The translations under genes and the position numbers were made by a program. From positions 2,068,001 through 2,132,000 of the forward strand of contig BDSL01000002.1 of the NCBI GenBank assembly GCA_003116995.1: a stretch of 64,000 nucleotides of DNA, read 5' to 3'. Shown piece by piece: positions 38,699 to 51,200 of this stretch (its first letter is position 1; each line of letters opens with the position of its first letter). The notes under the pieces are model-generated. The model saw only the letters and a program-made list of their open reading frames with translations, was not told where the DNA came from and made no database searches. This DNA comes from Yamagishiella unicocca. Taxonomy: Eukaryota; Chlorophyta; Chlorophyceae; Chlamydomonadales; Volvocaceae.

Positions 38699-40826
38699 GT
38701 TGGCTGCGCTCTGTGCTGCGGCGGCAAAGCCGCAAGGACACTGCTACAAGCTGTAGGTACAAGTGGCAGTGAAGAGCCTCCGCACTCCCGCTTCCGCGGC
38801 TGAAGTATGCACTGTCATCGCTGGTGCTGAAAAAGCTTCATAGCTAGGTGGTTTTCCTAAAGAGCAGGCTGCTGCTAGCTACGCCGCCTCCCACCAAGGG
38901 AGTGCGGGCCAAGGGGCGGCTCCAAGCCAACGATGCGAACGCCAGATGTTAAAATCAAAGGGTAGCAGGGAAGAATGTGGTTTCTACGTCTGGTCCAGTT
39001 GATCGGGGCCGCCTCGTTTGTGTCCTCGTCGTACGTCCCGGATTCATCTCTTTGTAAACCAAAATCTTCGGCGACTGCGCAGCTCCCACTAGTTAAGCAG
39101 CTGATGCCTTTTGGGCCCCCTTGGGCCTGAAGTTGCAGGATGCTGAGGGGGCCTGCCAATAGTTGCTTCTTCCTTGAGCCAAGACTTCGGTGAAAACTGT
39201 AATTACGGTGTGCTTCGTCTGTGCCTTAAAAATATACAAATGCTTAGCACCATGGCTTCCTCTAGTTCCTTTGTGACGACCCACGGGACTACTTCGTGCG
39301 TGACCTTCGCGTCGTTAACGGTGTCCTGTCCGCCAACCGGACGACTTCGGATTATAAAAATCACTTTATTGGAGCTGCTGTTGCCTTAATGCGTTATTGC
39401 CAGAGGTTGAAGGACCAGGGCGGGTTCACCGCTTTCACCCAGATTGGAAAGGGCACGGAACCCCCAGGAAGTGAACGGGCCTCGAGTTCGCAAGCCGCGA
39501 CTAACCGACTACTCCCCTGGCTATTTGGCTCCCGCTCAGCATCACCGTCAGCGGTGTATGCAATCAGCATGGACGGCGCTGTGCACAGCTCCAACGACAT
39601 TGTCATGCCCCACAGCAGGCTTCGGCCGTCACGGACACTTCGCGCTTTCCTGGCTGACCGTAGTGGCCGACTCGAGGCCTGACTGGCGTGCGCTGTCGTG
39701 AGCGCTCATGCTACAACTGATCAGGTCGTGGGCACGTTAGCAGGTGAACGCCGCAAGTCGCTACCTCTTCCGGGGTCTGCCCCGGGTATCCTGACTCCCG
39801 ACCGAAGCGCGGCCCGCAGCTGCACTGTTGCTTGCGGGGGCAACTATGCTCGACACTGTTGTTACACGTCTGCAACTGGGCACCTCGTGCGAGAGGGTTC
39901 TTCGAGCACGGCCGGGAATACCAGAAGTGGCATCCCGCCGTACTAAGGCGGCGGAGGCTCCGTGGGCCCGATGTGCGCACCTTATCCCTTCATCTCCAAT
40001 CGTGAGCCAGCTACCATCCAGCACCGAAAGTTACCATACGATATAAGACGACGTCCGTTACGCTGTGTCAACGAACCATACCTAACAACACACCCGCGAG
40101 ATATTTCACTCCAACCGCCATGCCCAGATACGCGTTCCTGGAGCGGCGCCGAAACCATGACTAATGCCCGCGAATCGTTCATGCCGGTGCTGGGGCATGA
40201 CAACATTACCGCAAACTTCCTGGGATACCGATTATCGGTATACCATTAGGTCACTCAGCTCACACCCGCAGGTGCCGAATACCGGCCTACAGGCAGCACC
40301 CCCCTCTGGTCACCCATTCTCTTGATGTTGTTAGCTCACTACCACGCGGCTTTATCAACACACGAGCGTCGTCCATCGTCATCCGGGCGTTGCCCCCGTG
40401 TCTGCAGCGCCTCGATCTCACAGCAGTAACACACTAGCTCGGCTTTCGAGCGGACGAAGTCACCAAGCTACAATCACAGCCACAGGCTCACACGCGCGGG
40501 CTCACAACACCGCGGGCAATGCATGAATTTGCGTCTCCTTGCTCAGGGGAACAAGCGGACCGCCACGCGCCCCTGCGCCCCTCCCGCGCCCCTCCCGCGC
40601 CCCTACCTCCTGCACCCCTCCCCTCACACGTGTCAGCACGAGCGCTCACACCCCATTGGCACGTCTCTCCCCGGCACCCGTCGCGCTAGATAACCCAGCC
40701 GGTGGGCCCTATCCCGTTTCTGCCACCGGGAGCAGCAAGCGACCATATCGGTCGCCAACGCACGACTCACAGATCGAGCCCCGGGGCCCCCCCCAACCCC
40801 TCAACCGTCGACTGTTGGCCCGGTTG
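38699..40826. other. 2.1-kb intergenic region
   Basis: Lies upstream of the WNK-like gene (-) and downstream of the PLP-enzyme gene (-). It contains one coding-like fragment (39262-39682, listed separately). No promoter element could be assigned with confidence. Confidence 0.5.
39262..39682 (+). pseudogene. Coding-like fragment of unknown family
   Basis: Following a stop and a CTCTAG acceptor-like site, one frame reads DDPRDYFVRDLRVVNGVLSA and continues through KNHFIGAAVALMRYCQRL to a stop at 39682. It looks more protein-like than the surrounding chance frames. It has no clear start codon, no donor that I can pair, and no recognisable domain. It could be one exon of an unannotated gene or a decayed mobile-element ORF. 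Confidence 0.25.
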
Positions 40827-43800
40827 TCAGTTGTGCTTAGCAACCGCATCACGCAGCGACGTCACCGCGCCCTCCAGCGCCAGCGCCCAGTGCGTCCAGT
40901 GCGTGCCGCCCTGGCAGTAGACGACGTAGGGCTCGCGGATGGGGCCGTCAGCGGAGAGCTCCGCTGTGGAGCCGTCGATGAACGTGCCGTCCGCGAAGAT
41001 GACCTCGTCGCCGTACCCGGCAGTGACACCTGCGCAGTGGGGGTTTGATAAGGGAATCCGCGAATCCACGGCGTAGTGGGGGGGCGAAAGAGAAAAGAAC
41101 CGGTTATTCGACGTTGAAAATGTAGCTGGGAGCGAAGGGGGAATACATCCGCGAATTATCCACGGCCGACAAACCAAAGGCGATGAGGATGGCGGTCCAA
41201 GAAGCGATAGTCGGCGAGTAGACCTAGGGGAGGCGCTGATGAGTCGGAACGTAAAGGGGGGAGGTGCGGGGGTGGCGAAGGCTACATGCGAAACACCTAA
41301 CGTCGCCCCAAATGGAAACGCCGCCTGGCGCCACGCACGTCTCAAGAGGTGGAGCAAAAGAGGTGCGCGTGTCCGCCCATTGCCCCTCCCCCTCCCCCTT
41401 CCCCCGCCCCGGGGGGTTCTTCTCGTCACACACCCGCCCCGCGCCGCCCTGGCTGTCGTACCCGGCTCTGGGGTGATGTACGAGCCTATCGGGCAGGTCC
41501 GCTGGATGCCCCGGCAGAAGGCTGTCATGCCGTCGCGCGATCGTAGCTGTACGGCAGTGATCATGGACCAAGTCTCGGGGACGCCGGGGGCGGGTATGAC
41601 TGTGAAGCCGTCCCGGTGGAGCAGCTACCGCGAAGGGGGAGAGGAGCGGCGGGGGGACTTTATGAGAGAAGGGCGGCGGGGGAAGGAGGGGCTGGGAGGC
41701 GGGGGAAGGAGGGGCTGGGAGGCGGGGGGAGGAGGGGCGGGGAGGCGGGGAGCAGAGGTCGCGTAGGGTCCCTTACGGCGTTCGCCAAGAGCGCAAGCCT
41801 AGGAGGTAATGATGGCGGTGGAGGCACCAGGTAGGGAGGCATGCAGGGAGGCGGCCGGGGACGGGGCAGGTGACGTGCGCGGCTGTGGCATTGGGGTGTC
41901 CACTCCACACCCCCAAGCAGTACGGCCGGACAGCCCCCCCGACCAGGGCACGAACTGCCGTACCGTGCATCGGCCCTCCCCCCGCCGGTGCATGGCCAGC
42001 GCAGGCAGCCCACGGCGGCCCCACCGCGGCCCCGGCTCTGCTCCTCAGCCCTGCAAGCCCCAACCAGCATCTCCCCGCCCCGCCCCCGCCCCACGCGCTC
42101 TGCTGCCCCACCTCCGCCACCAGCCGCCCTCCCTTGAGCGCCTCGCCCGTGGTCTGCGGCGCCAGGAAGAGCCCCTGGAAGAAGATCCGCAGCGTGGATC
42201 CGGAAACACCGCCCGCGTCGATGCCGATGCCCGGCGCGTACAGGCGGGCAGCCACCCGGCCGATGAGGTCGGCGCGGCCGGCCACATAGCCACCTCCCGG
42301 AGCGATGGTGCCGCCTAGGAGCGCGGGGGAGACGACAGCGAGTGCCTCAACACTCCACCTCCACCTCCACATCTTGCCTAGATAGGAGAGATGCCGACCT
42401 TGCGGTCCCGCTGCCTCCCTTCGACCCTGGGTTTTCCTCTCATACCTCCCTTCGCTGCGTTCTTGGCTCTTCTCGTTGCTAGCGCCGCGCGGCCAAGTGA
42501 TCCCAGCCAGCCGCCCCCACCCACAGCTCCCCACACGCCCCCACCCCGAGCTCGCGCCACGCAGCCCTCAAACGCGCCTCTTTAACTCGTTTCACTGTAG
42601 TTTTTTCTCATCGGTTTTCTGTATGGTGTCAAATTGGTTTTCTCGCCTCTCCCCCCCCCGCACACACACTCGCGCTCGCACCTCCTCCGGCTACCCCCCC
42701 GCCCTACACTTCCCACGTCGAGTAACCGGGTCTATTTTGTGCAACTGCCCCCCTGCCGTTGTTCCCTGCCCCACCTGGGTTCTTGATGAGCGACCCCATG
42801 GCCAGGTCTGCCCCCACATCGCAGGGCTCACGGGTGTCCGTGAACTCGCCGTAGCAGTTGTCAACTGTAACTACCACGCTAGGGTCCTGGGCCTTGATGA
42901 TCTGGGAGGGAGTGGGGAGGGGGGGAGGGGGCGAAAAGACCCGGTGACATGACGTAGGAAACGGAGGGCGAGTGTGTATGTGGGGGGAGGTGTATCGTGA
43001 AGAGGAGGGGCGGAGGAGGGTTCGGCGGGGGAAGGATTGGGGCGGGGGAGGTGGGTTCGGGAATAGTCCCCGGACACAGGCTGAGGGCGAGGGAGGCTGG
43101 GTCTCGTGTACTTGTGCAGCTGCTGCCCCAGCGAGAGTGGGGACATTCCAGATCCCGGCCGCCTTAATCCGCCCTCTCAGAAGCGGGCTGCTGAGTGGAG
43201 GGCAAGGAACACGACCCTTCCACTGCCTTGCCTCACAAGCTGCCGCACCCGCCCGGGTCCCCCCTGGACGTCTCCTGGTCGCCCTCGCCGCTTACCTCCA
43301 CCGCCCGACCAATCTCCTCAATGGACAGCGTGGGTCGCAGCGCGTAGCCGCAGGAGCGCTGGATGTGCGCCACACGGGTCTTACCTGTGGGAGGGAAAGC
43401 CGCAAGAAAGCGAATTGAGTTGGTGTCCGGCCAGCACGGGATGACGAAGGCGCGTAGCAAACGACAACGGCTAAACCCAGGAACAGCTGTACTTGTTTCC
43501 TATTCGAGTCGCCAAACTAACATGACTCCGTCGCGCTCCCCGGCCCGCCCCCTTACCCGGCACGACCGCCGTCTTGAGCGACTCCCAGTCGATCCGCCCC
43601 TCGCCCGTCAGCGCCAGCTCCCGGTAGCTGACCCCCCACTCCATCAGGGAGCCGTGGCCGGGAGTGCCGCGCGTGCCGATCACCTCCTCCATCGTGTCGT
43701 ACGGACTGCCCAGTACGGCACGGGTGGGGGCGGGGGATGCGGTGTCAAGGCACAAAGCCGGGGAGGTGTGCACCGTAACCCGGCGGCATGGGGTAGGGCT

Positions 43801-45463
43801 CCAGCGGCGGCACGTGCACGGGTCTTCCTTGCAACCCCTTCTTTCATACATGGGTCTCTTTTACCCCCCGCCTCCGGATCTCTGGCCTCCCTGGAGCCCC
43901 TCCACCCGCCCCCCGTCCAGCCCCCACTCACTGCCCCGCCACCGCCAGCATCTCGTCCCCCGGCCTCAGCACCGCGTACAGTGCGCTGGCAATGGCATGT
44001 GTTCCGCTGACGAACTGCACCCGCATGAGGGCCGCCTCGGCGCCCATCACCTGGGCCATCACCTGGAGGCAGGCAGGGGGGGAAGTGGACAAGGGGCGCG
44101 GCCGGCTGCGTGACTGCCACAGCAATGCCGGCGGCAGGTGCGGCGGCAGCAGCAGCTGACGGACCAGTCCTGCTGATGCAGCACGACTCCAGGGGTCCCT
44201 CCCTCGCGTGTCCCAGCCCTCCCTGGACCCCGGCGGCCCGCGCCCCGCCTACCGCCAAGTCGCCTGCCCCCTTCATCGGACGGCTCCTCCTGCTCCACCC
44301 TGCCACCCCGCACCTCGCCTTGCCTCCCCGCACCGCCTCCCCCGCGGCCCGTACCTCCACCCGCCCAGCCTTCACACACCCTTTTCCCCAGCATCCCCCC
44401 TCTCCAGCCCTCCCCACTCCACTGCAAAACACCGCTCCTCCCCTCCCCTCCTCGCCCCTCCCCACCCCTCCCCACCCGGCTCACCGAATCAAGCGCCTCC
44501 CTGCCCAGGTCCCCGTGGCCGTATCCCGTGGAGCCCTGGAAGTGGTGGGGCCCTATGCGGTGGTCGCGGAAGGCCCGCTGCACTTTTCGCACGTTGGCAG
44601 CCACCAGCCGGTCCACAACCGAGAACACGGGGGCCAGATCCTGGGAGCAGTTCCAGATCTGGAACGGGGCAAAAGGGTGCCGCGTGCAATTTGGCGAATG
44701 ATGCGGATGGGATATGATTGGTCAATGGGTGGAATATGGTGGGCAGTCTGTGGGGGGTTTGTGGCGGGCGGGGCGGGGAGTCTCGTGGGAAGGAGAGAAC
44801 GTGCGGGGAGGCCGGGGAGGGCGGGAAGCGCGGGAGGCGCGGGGAGGAGGAAAGGGAGGGGTGGGAACGGCATCCGTAGGGTGGGGCTTTCCATGCGCAA
44901 GAAATGACGGAGAGTTTGTTCAACTGGTGTCAGGGTTCGATTTGGGTATATGGGTCGGGGCTGCTGTCGGCGACCAAGCGAGGCGGATGCCCTCGTGGAT
45001 GGGCAGCGGGTACCCGGTCCGCTAGCCTCTAGCCTGTCAAGCAGTTTAGGATATGCTGGGTTGTTCAGCTGAGTAACGGCTGTTGCAGACAGCGCCGTTT
45101 GTACAGTTGCGGAGAATCCCACCCTCTCCTTCGGTCGCATTTGCGCGACAGCCTTCGTAATGGGCACGCGAATGCATTGACGTTACATCCAACGTCTAAT
45201 ATGGGAGTCATATTTATAATTGACGGAAGCCCCACCTGGTCAGCCACGGAAAGCTCCTGTGCGGGCTCGTCGACAAGTGGCCCCTGCGTCGCCGGCGGCT
45301 CGGGGTTGGCCCATTTCGTCCGATTCGCAGAGCGGCGCTCTCCATGGGCGATTATTAGGCCTCGTTGAAGATGCGCAGGCCTAGGTGCGAGAGGCGGGGT
45401 AACGGCGCCGCATAGGAATTGGCGCGCTGAGGCAGGGCAGCGGTATGCACCTAAGACAGACAT
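40827..45463 (-). CDS. PLP-dependent methionine gamma-lyase / aluminium-resistance family enzyme
   Basis: Nine exons: 45463-45236, 44640-44485, 44062-43932, 43705-43557, 43384-43296, 42901-42775, 42314-42112, 41624-41462, 41029-40827; 482 aa. Family signatures in order: HHFQGSTGYGHGDLGREALD, RVQFVSGTHAIASALYAVLR, PYDTMEEVIGTRGTPGHGSL, VVTVDNCYGEFTDTREP, GSLIKNPGG (K291, the predicted PLP lysine), GGGYVAGRADLIGR, FFQGLFLAP, FCRGIQRTCP, TAELSADGPIREPY. This is the Met_gamma_lyase (PF06838) family, usually bacterial and ~400-420 aa, of the fold-type I PLP enzymes (C-S lyase-like). The extra ~65 N-terminal residues (MSVLGAYRCPASARQFLCGA) are basic and look like a transit peptide, so an organellar location is likely. 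The exact reaction is unknown for most members. Shares a 319-bp divergent promoter region with the EDEM-like gene. Confidence 0.93.
41055..41068 (+). repeat. Dispersed repeat family R1, core copy
   Basis: Perfect AATCCGCGAATCCA, preceded by GGGGGTTTGATAAGGG, in intron 8 of the PLP-enzyme gene, on the strand opposite to that gene. Confidence 0.85.
41146..41176 (+). repeat. Dispersed repeat family R1, variant copy
   Basis: CATCCGCGAATTATCCACGG followed by CCGACAAACC: a 3-bp expansion inside the core plus the downstream extension also present at 30546. Same intron as the copy at 41055. Confidence 0.7.
42711..42740 (+). repeat. Dispersed repeat family R2, partial copy
   Basis: ACGTCGAGTAACCGGGTCT matches the middle of the R2 copies at 42930-42966 and 54764-54800. 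Located in intron 6 of the PLP-enzyme gene. Confidence 0.6.
42930..42966 (-). repeat. Dispersed repeat family R2, copy
   Basis: On the minus strand this reads CTCCGTTTCCTACGTC, then ACCGGGTCTTTTCGCC. It matches 54764-54800 at all but four of 37 positions and is followed by a C-rich run in both cases. Located in intron 5 of the PLP-enzyme gene. Confidence 0.75.
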
Positions 45464-45782
45464 ATTGTGTTATGGTACCATGTAATGTATAATTTAGAGA
45501 AATTGGGTCAGCTGGAGGGTGATGAAATCGCGCATTGGGTTAAATGAGTCGTTAGGACAACCGGTGCTTGGCTGTTATAAGGAAACCTCAAATTTTCCAG
45601 TACTCTTAAGGCAATTGTTATTAGTTGCATAGTTTGCACTGCTGAGTCAAGGAAGAAACTAATAAGGATACTGTTGGTAGTATTACGCGCCGTTTCCCAC
45701 TTCAAGCAGCAACCTTGTGTCAGCAGGTTTAGTATAACAACATGGTCATCGGAAATAAATAGCAGATGTGAGCAACCTGAAC
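45464..45782. promoter_or_regulatory. Short divergent promoter region
   Basis: 319 bp separate the start of the PLP-enzyme gene (-, 45463) from the start of the EDEM-like gene (+, 45783), so both promoters and 5' UTRs must fit here. The DNA is distinctly AT-rich compared with its surroundings, as expected for a promoter. I cannot assign a specific element. Confidence 0.6.
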
Positions 45783-48220
45783 ATGCTGCTTTTGGCAATC
45801 ACATTGCTGGCCTTGCAGCCAGGCCTCCGCCTGCTCGTCGCCGCTGCGAGGCCGGGCAGGGAGGTCAAGGTAAGCTACAACTGCACACAGCCAAGGGATG
45901 TCTGCCTGGGGTTTCCCGGGTCGATTCCTCTAAGCAAGCCCACCAGTCATTTCACCCCCGAACGCCTCGATGCAGGCGATCTGGGACGACGACAGCCCTA
46001 TAAATGCAACGCACGTGGAGGAACTGAGGTATGCGACCAACATCCCAGTTGTGCTTGCGGCCCGACGTCTTCTGATACCTGCCCCCATGCCCCTCCCTCA
46101 CTCCCCTTCACGCACTGCATACACCCACCTGTTGCAGGCAGCAGGCATGGGAAATGTTTGACCACGGCTTCAGTAATTACATGAAGCACGCCTTCCCAAA
46201 GGCAAGCCGCCGCAATTGCCCGGGGACAGCTGGGGTCCGCGCCGTTGGGTTCCGGAGAAGACCAGCTGCTGCAAACGGTTGCTGGCGGACTCAGCACTCC
46301 ATCGCTACCGAAGCCTATCAGCCTATCCCCCTGGAAACCGGCGTCCTAGCCAGTGCCGCTGGACCTACAGCACTTGCACTGACGTTTGCACTCAGCATCG
46401 ATGTGGCGCTGTTGATGCGACTAACGCGAAGTGGGTTGGTTGGGTGGTTGGGCGTTGTGCGCCTCCGCAGGACAACCTCCTGCCCATCAGCTGCGGCGGT
46501 CGGGACTGGCAGGGCGGGCTGGCCATCACCCTGGTCGACTCGTTGGACGCGCTGGTGGTGGGTGGCGGGGTGGGCGGTGGGAGGGACGGGGAGCGGGGCA
46601 GGGAGGGCAGGGAGGGCGGGAGGTGGCGGGTCCAGAGGGTAATGCGGGGGGCCTCGCAGGGCCACAGGGTGATGCGGGGGGCCTCGCAGGGCCAGGGTTA
46701 GGGCGGGGTGGAAAGGGGGAAAGGGGGAAGGTTAACGGGAGAGGATGGCTACCGGTGATTTGGACGTCGCTCCGCTCCCCCGCCCCCTCAATGCCCCTCG
46801 CCCCGCCCCGCCCCGCCCCTTGCTCCCGCGTCCCACCCGCAGCTGCTCAACCGGCGGCAGGACGTGGCGGATGCTATAGAGCTGGTGCGCTCCCACCTGT
46901 CGTTCGACAAAGATATAAAGGTGAGCCTCCGCAACCGCCAGGCGGCAGGCGCTAAGCTGGGGGCCCTGCGTCCTCATCCCCACCCTCACCCTCACCCCCG
47001 GCCTCCCCCCTCCCGCGCCCCCTCACCCCAGGTTCACGTGTTCGAGACTGTCATCCGGGTGCTGGGCGGCCTGCTCAGCGGACACATGCTGCTGGAGAGG
47101 AACCCGCAGCTGGCGGCGGGAGGGAAGGTGGCGGCGGGGCCGGCGGCGGCGGGGGGGGAGGCGGCGGCGCCAGGAGGAACACCGGCGGAGGAGGAGCTTG
47201 CACAGGCGCACGATAGAGACTACCTGCACCACCAGCAGCAGCACCAGCAGCAGCACCAGCAGCAGCATCAGCAGCAGCAGCAGGAGCACCAGCAGCAGGA
47301 GCACCAGCACCAGCAGCAGGAGCAGCAGCAGCAAGGGGAACATGTGGAGCTGGGTGGAGCTGCTGCGGAGGCGGCAGCCGCTGGGAGGGGGCCAATCGGG
47401 GAGGAGTGGCAGGCGGACGGCGGCGGCGGCGCTGCCCGCCCGCCGCCGCCCCCTCCTGCCGCCCCCCGCGCCTACGACGGTGTCTTCCTGCGCAAGGCGG
47501 TGGAGCTGGCGGACCTGCTGATGCCCGCGTTCGACACGCCGTCAGGGCTGCCGTCGCTGTTCGTGCACCTGAAGAAGGTGTGCCTTGTAGGGGTAGGCGG
47601 AGGCGGGGGAGGTGGGAGACGGGCGGGGTAGGCTAGAAGAGGGCGGGGCGGTGGGCGGGCTCGTGGGGCGGGCTTCCCCGAGTCTTCCCCAAATTTTCCA
47701 GCCCACTAAGTTAGTGGGATGGAGGATTTCGTAGGGTGGCGCGTTAGTGGGGTGGCGAGAGGGCTCGCGGGGGGCCGGGGCTGCTGGCAGCAGGGACTGA
47801 GGCGGTGCAGGTCGGGCTTGTGGTGAGGGACGTGTGCCAGGGCCGGTTGCTCAGACCCGCTGTCCCCGTCCCTGTGGCTCCGAAACCTGCAGGGTGTGGT
47901 TCACGACAGCAACAACAGCACCTGTACGGCATGTGCAGGGACCTTGCTGTTGGAGTTCGGTATGCTCACGGCGCTGACGGGTGAGCGGAGAAGGGGAGGG
48001 GAGGGGCTGGAGCAGGGGAGGCGGGGTAGGCGGAGGACGGGTGGTAGTTTGGGTTCCGGAGGACGGGTGGTAGTTTGGGTTCCGGAGCCTGCGGCTATGC
48101 ACAGCCCACTTCGCTGCTCCTCACCCACTCCCCCATTAGGCCCCAGCCAGCGCCTTTCAACCCCTGGACACCTCTTCAGCCCTGCCTCCCCCCAGGACCT
48201 GCCCTCACCCCCCTCACTCC

Positions 48221-48254
<34 letters not shown>

Positions 48255-51200
48255 GTGCGCCCCCCCGCCGCCAGGCAACCCGGCTTACTTGGAGCGGGCG
48301 GATTTCGCCGCTCAGCTGCTGTACGACAGACGCAGCAAGCTGGGCCTTGTGGGCGCCTCGCTGAACGTGGTCAACAGCGAGTGGGCCAGCAAGGAGAGCA
48401 CCATAGGGCCCGGATCCGATTCGTACTACGAGTACCTGCTGAAGGTGATACGGCGGGGCGGGATGGGGCTGGCGGGTGACTCATGTCTGTCGTGCGGACG
48501 TTCTTGTCGAGGAAGCCGTCTCGTTGCGCGCCATTGAAGCTCTCTTATGCCCTCGGTCGCTATTAATATTCCCCCCTCTCCCCTCCTCCCCCCTCTCCCC
48601 CCTCTTTTTAACCCCCCTCTCCCCCCTCTTCGCCCGCTCCCCCCCCCCCCGCCGGGCCCCCCCCAGGCTTACCTCATGTTCGGCCAGGCCAAGTACTTGG
48701 ACATGTTTGCAGACCTGTACACCAGCACCATGAGGTGGATGCAGGTGAGGGCAGGGGGGCTGCAAGAAGAACCCGTGTACGAGAACCCGTGTACGAGAAC
48801 CCGTGTACGAGAACCCGTGTACGAGAACCCGTGTGCGAGAAGCCGTGTTCGAGAAGCCGTGTACGAGAACCCGTGTACGAGAAGCCGTGTACGGGCAGTG
48901 GGGGCGGGCGGGCGGGCGGGCTATGGGGAGGTAGTGCGCAGCCATCAGCCCTCCAAGCCCAAAGCCACAAGCCGCGCAGGAAAATCAAATTCCTGTAACA
49001 CATCTTCCCTGCACCTCCCCCAGATCCCGGGCACTTTCAAGGGCTACAGCTTCCTGGTCGACGTCCACATGGATAACGGCCGCATCTCGCGACCCTTCGT
49101 GTCCAGTCTGGGGGCCTTCTGGCCGGGCATGCAGGCGCTGGCAGGTGGGGCCGGGGAGGTCGAGAGGAAGCCCCCGTTGGGGCCAGGGAGGGGGCAGGTG
49201 GGGGCGGCTACGGGCTGCGGCGGGGAGACAGGGGAGTCCGATGTTCTTGCCGTGCAAGCGGGCAGAGGCATGTGGAGGTGTATTGTCTGAGGTGACGTTG
49301 CATAAATATACCTGCGGGGACTAGCGGGCAGAGAGATGAGGGTGGATCAGGACCCGAGGGGAGGAGGAGGCGCGGAGCTGAACCCTGCTCCCCTCCCCTC
49401 CCCTCCCCTCCCCTCCCCTCCCCTCCCCTCCCCTCCCCTCCCCTCCCTCCCCTCCCCTCCCCTCCCCTCCCCTCCCCTCCCCTCCCCTCCCCTCCCCTCC
49501 CCTCCCCTCCCTCCCCTCCCCTCCCCTCCCCTCCCCTCCCCTCCCCTCCCCTCCCCTCCCCTCCCCTCCCCTCCCCTCCCCTCCCCTCCCCTCCCCTCCC
49601 CTCCCCTCCCTCCCCTCCCCTCCCCTCCCCTCCCCTCCCCTCCCTCCCCTCCCCTCCCCTCCCCTCCCCTCCCCTCCCCTCCCCTCCCCTCCCCTCCCCT
49701 CCCCTTCACTCCCCTCCCCTCCACGGGTCTTCCTCGAAACCCCTCCCCTCCTCCTCCCTTTTTCGCGGATTATCGTATCCCCCCCTTCCCCCTGCAGGTC
49801 AGGAGCGTGACGCTATCGAGCTGCACGCCAACTTCACTGCCGCCTGGCGCACCTTCGGCTGGCTGCCCGAGGTGTTCGGAATTGACCTCAGCAAGGTGGG
49901 GGCGGAGCGGCAGGAGGCAGCGGGAGGAGGAGGGGGGTGGGGACAGCGGCTATGTTTCGTTGTGGGGGCGGCGCCATGCGGCTGCGTCCAGGGAGGGGGC
50001 CGGGAGCCGGGGAGAGGCGTCAACGGAAGCGCTCTTCGATTGCGACCGCACTAGCACTAGCGGGCGCCGCAAAAATCCCACCACCTTGCAACGCACGTGC
50101 CGTACATCATGTGGCTGTGGCGACATTGGTCCTTTGCCGCCCCGCGCTCGCGCACGGCCCCACCAACCCCCCCGGCCGGGCACGAAGATGGACCAACTGT
50201 CAACCGCCAATCGCCCAACCCCGCAGGTGCACCCCGAGGACCCCGGCTACAACCTGCGCCCCGAGCACATCGAGTCCACCTACCTGCTGCACTGCCTCAC
50301 GCAGGTGGGGGGGCGGGGGGCGGCGGCAGCCCGCGACCCGGGTTGGGGCCGGAGGTGGGGGCGCGGTTGAGGGGAGGCCTGGGGCCAAGGGGCCGGGGGG
50401 GATTTAGAGAGAATCTGCGAATCCACGGCCGGGGGGAGGGGGGAGGGGGCTTTGCTACCTGCGCGGTGAACCTTTCTTGGCTCAGCGCGGACCTGAGCGG
50501 ATCAAACCGCCGCCAAAGCTTGCTACTGCAGGTGAGCCGCACATGCGTGCGGGTGTGCGTACATCCTCCTCGAGACACCGGGGCTGGCGGGCGGGGGGCC
50601 GCGAACATGCGCCCAACCCCCTGTGCCCCTCCCCTCCTCCCATTGCAACCCCGCCTCCCCTTCCCCCTCTCCCCGCCCGCCCGCCTCCTCCAGGACCCCC
50701 ACTACCTGCGAGTGGCCCGCAATATCCAGTCCACCCTGCACACCCACAACCGGGTGCAGTGCGGCTTCACCGGGGTCAACCACGTCGACACCGGTGGGTG
50801 GGTGGGTGGGTGGGTTGCAAGGGAGACTCGTGTAACACGAAAAAATCGGGAGGCGGGGCTACCGGACTCGACCGGGACGGCAAGCAACACAGCTGCCTCC
50901 TCCACCGTGTCGCACGACACGCACCCATCTCGCTCGCCTTCAAACCCGTGTTTCCCCCCTCCCCCCCCTCCCCCGTCCCCCGTCTCCCCCCGCCAGGTGA
51001 GCACGGCGATCTGATGGAGTCATACTTCCTGTCTGAGACCGCCAAGTACCTCTACCTCATGTTCTCTTCGGCCCCCGGCCTCATCGACTACTACGTTCTG
51101 TCCACGGAGGGCCACCTCATTCCGCCAATAGATGACCCCGCGGCTGTGGACGGGACGCTGCTGCGCCGGCGACGGCAGCAGCGGGAGGAGGCGGCGGCAG

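Noticed and set aside
49336..50370. 344-codon frame of Pro/Leu/Ser repeats
   Set aside because: It is the (CCCCT)n microsatellite and flanking introns read in one frame. The true exons in this area are 49798-49895 and 50227-50304, in other frames.
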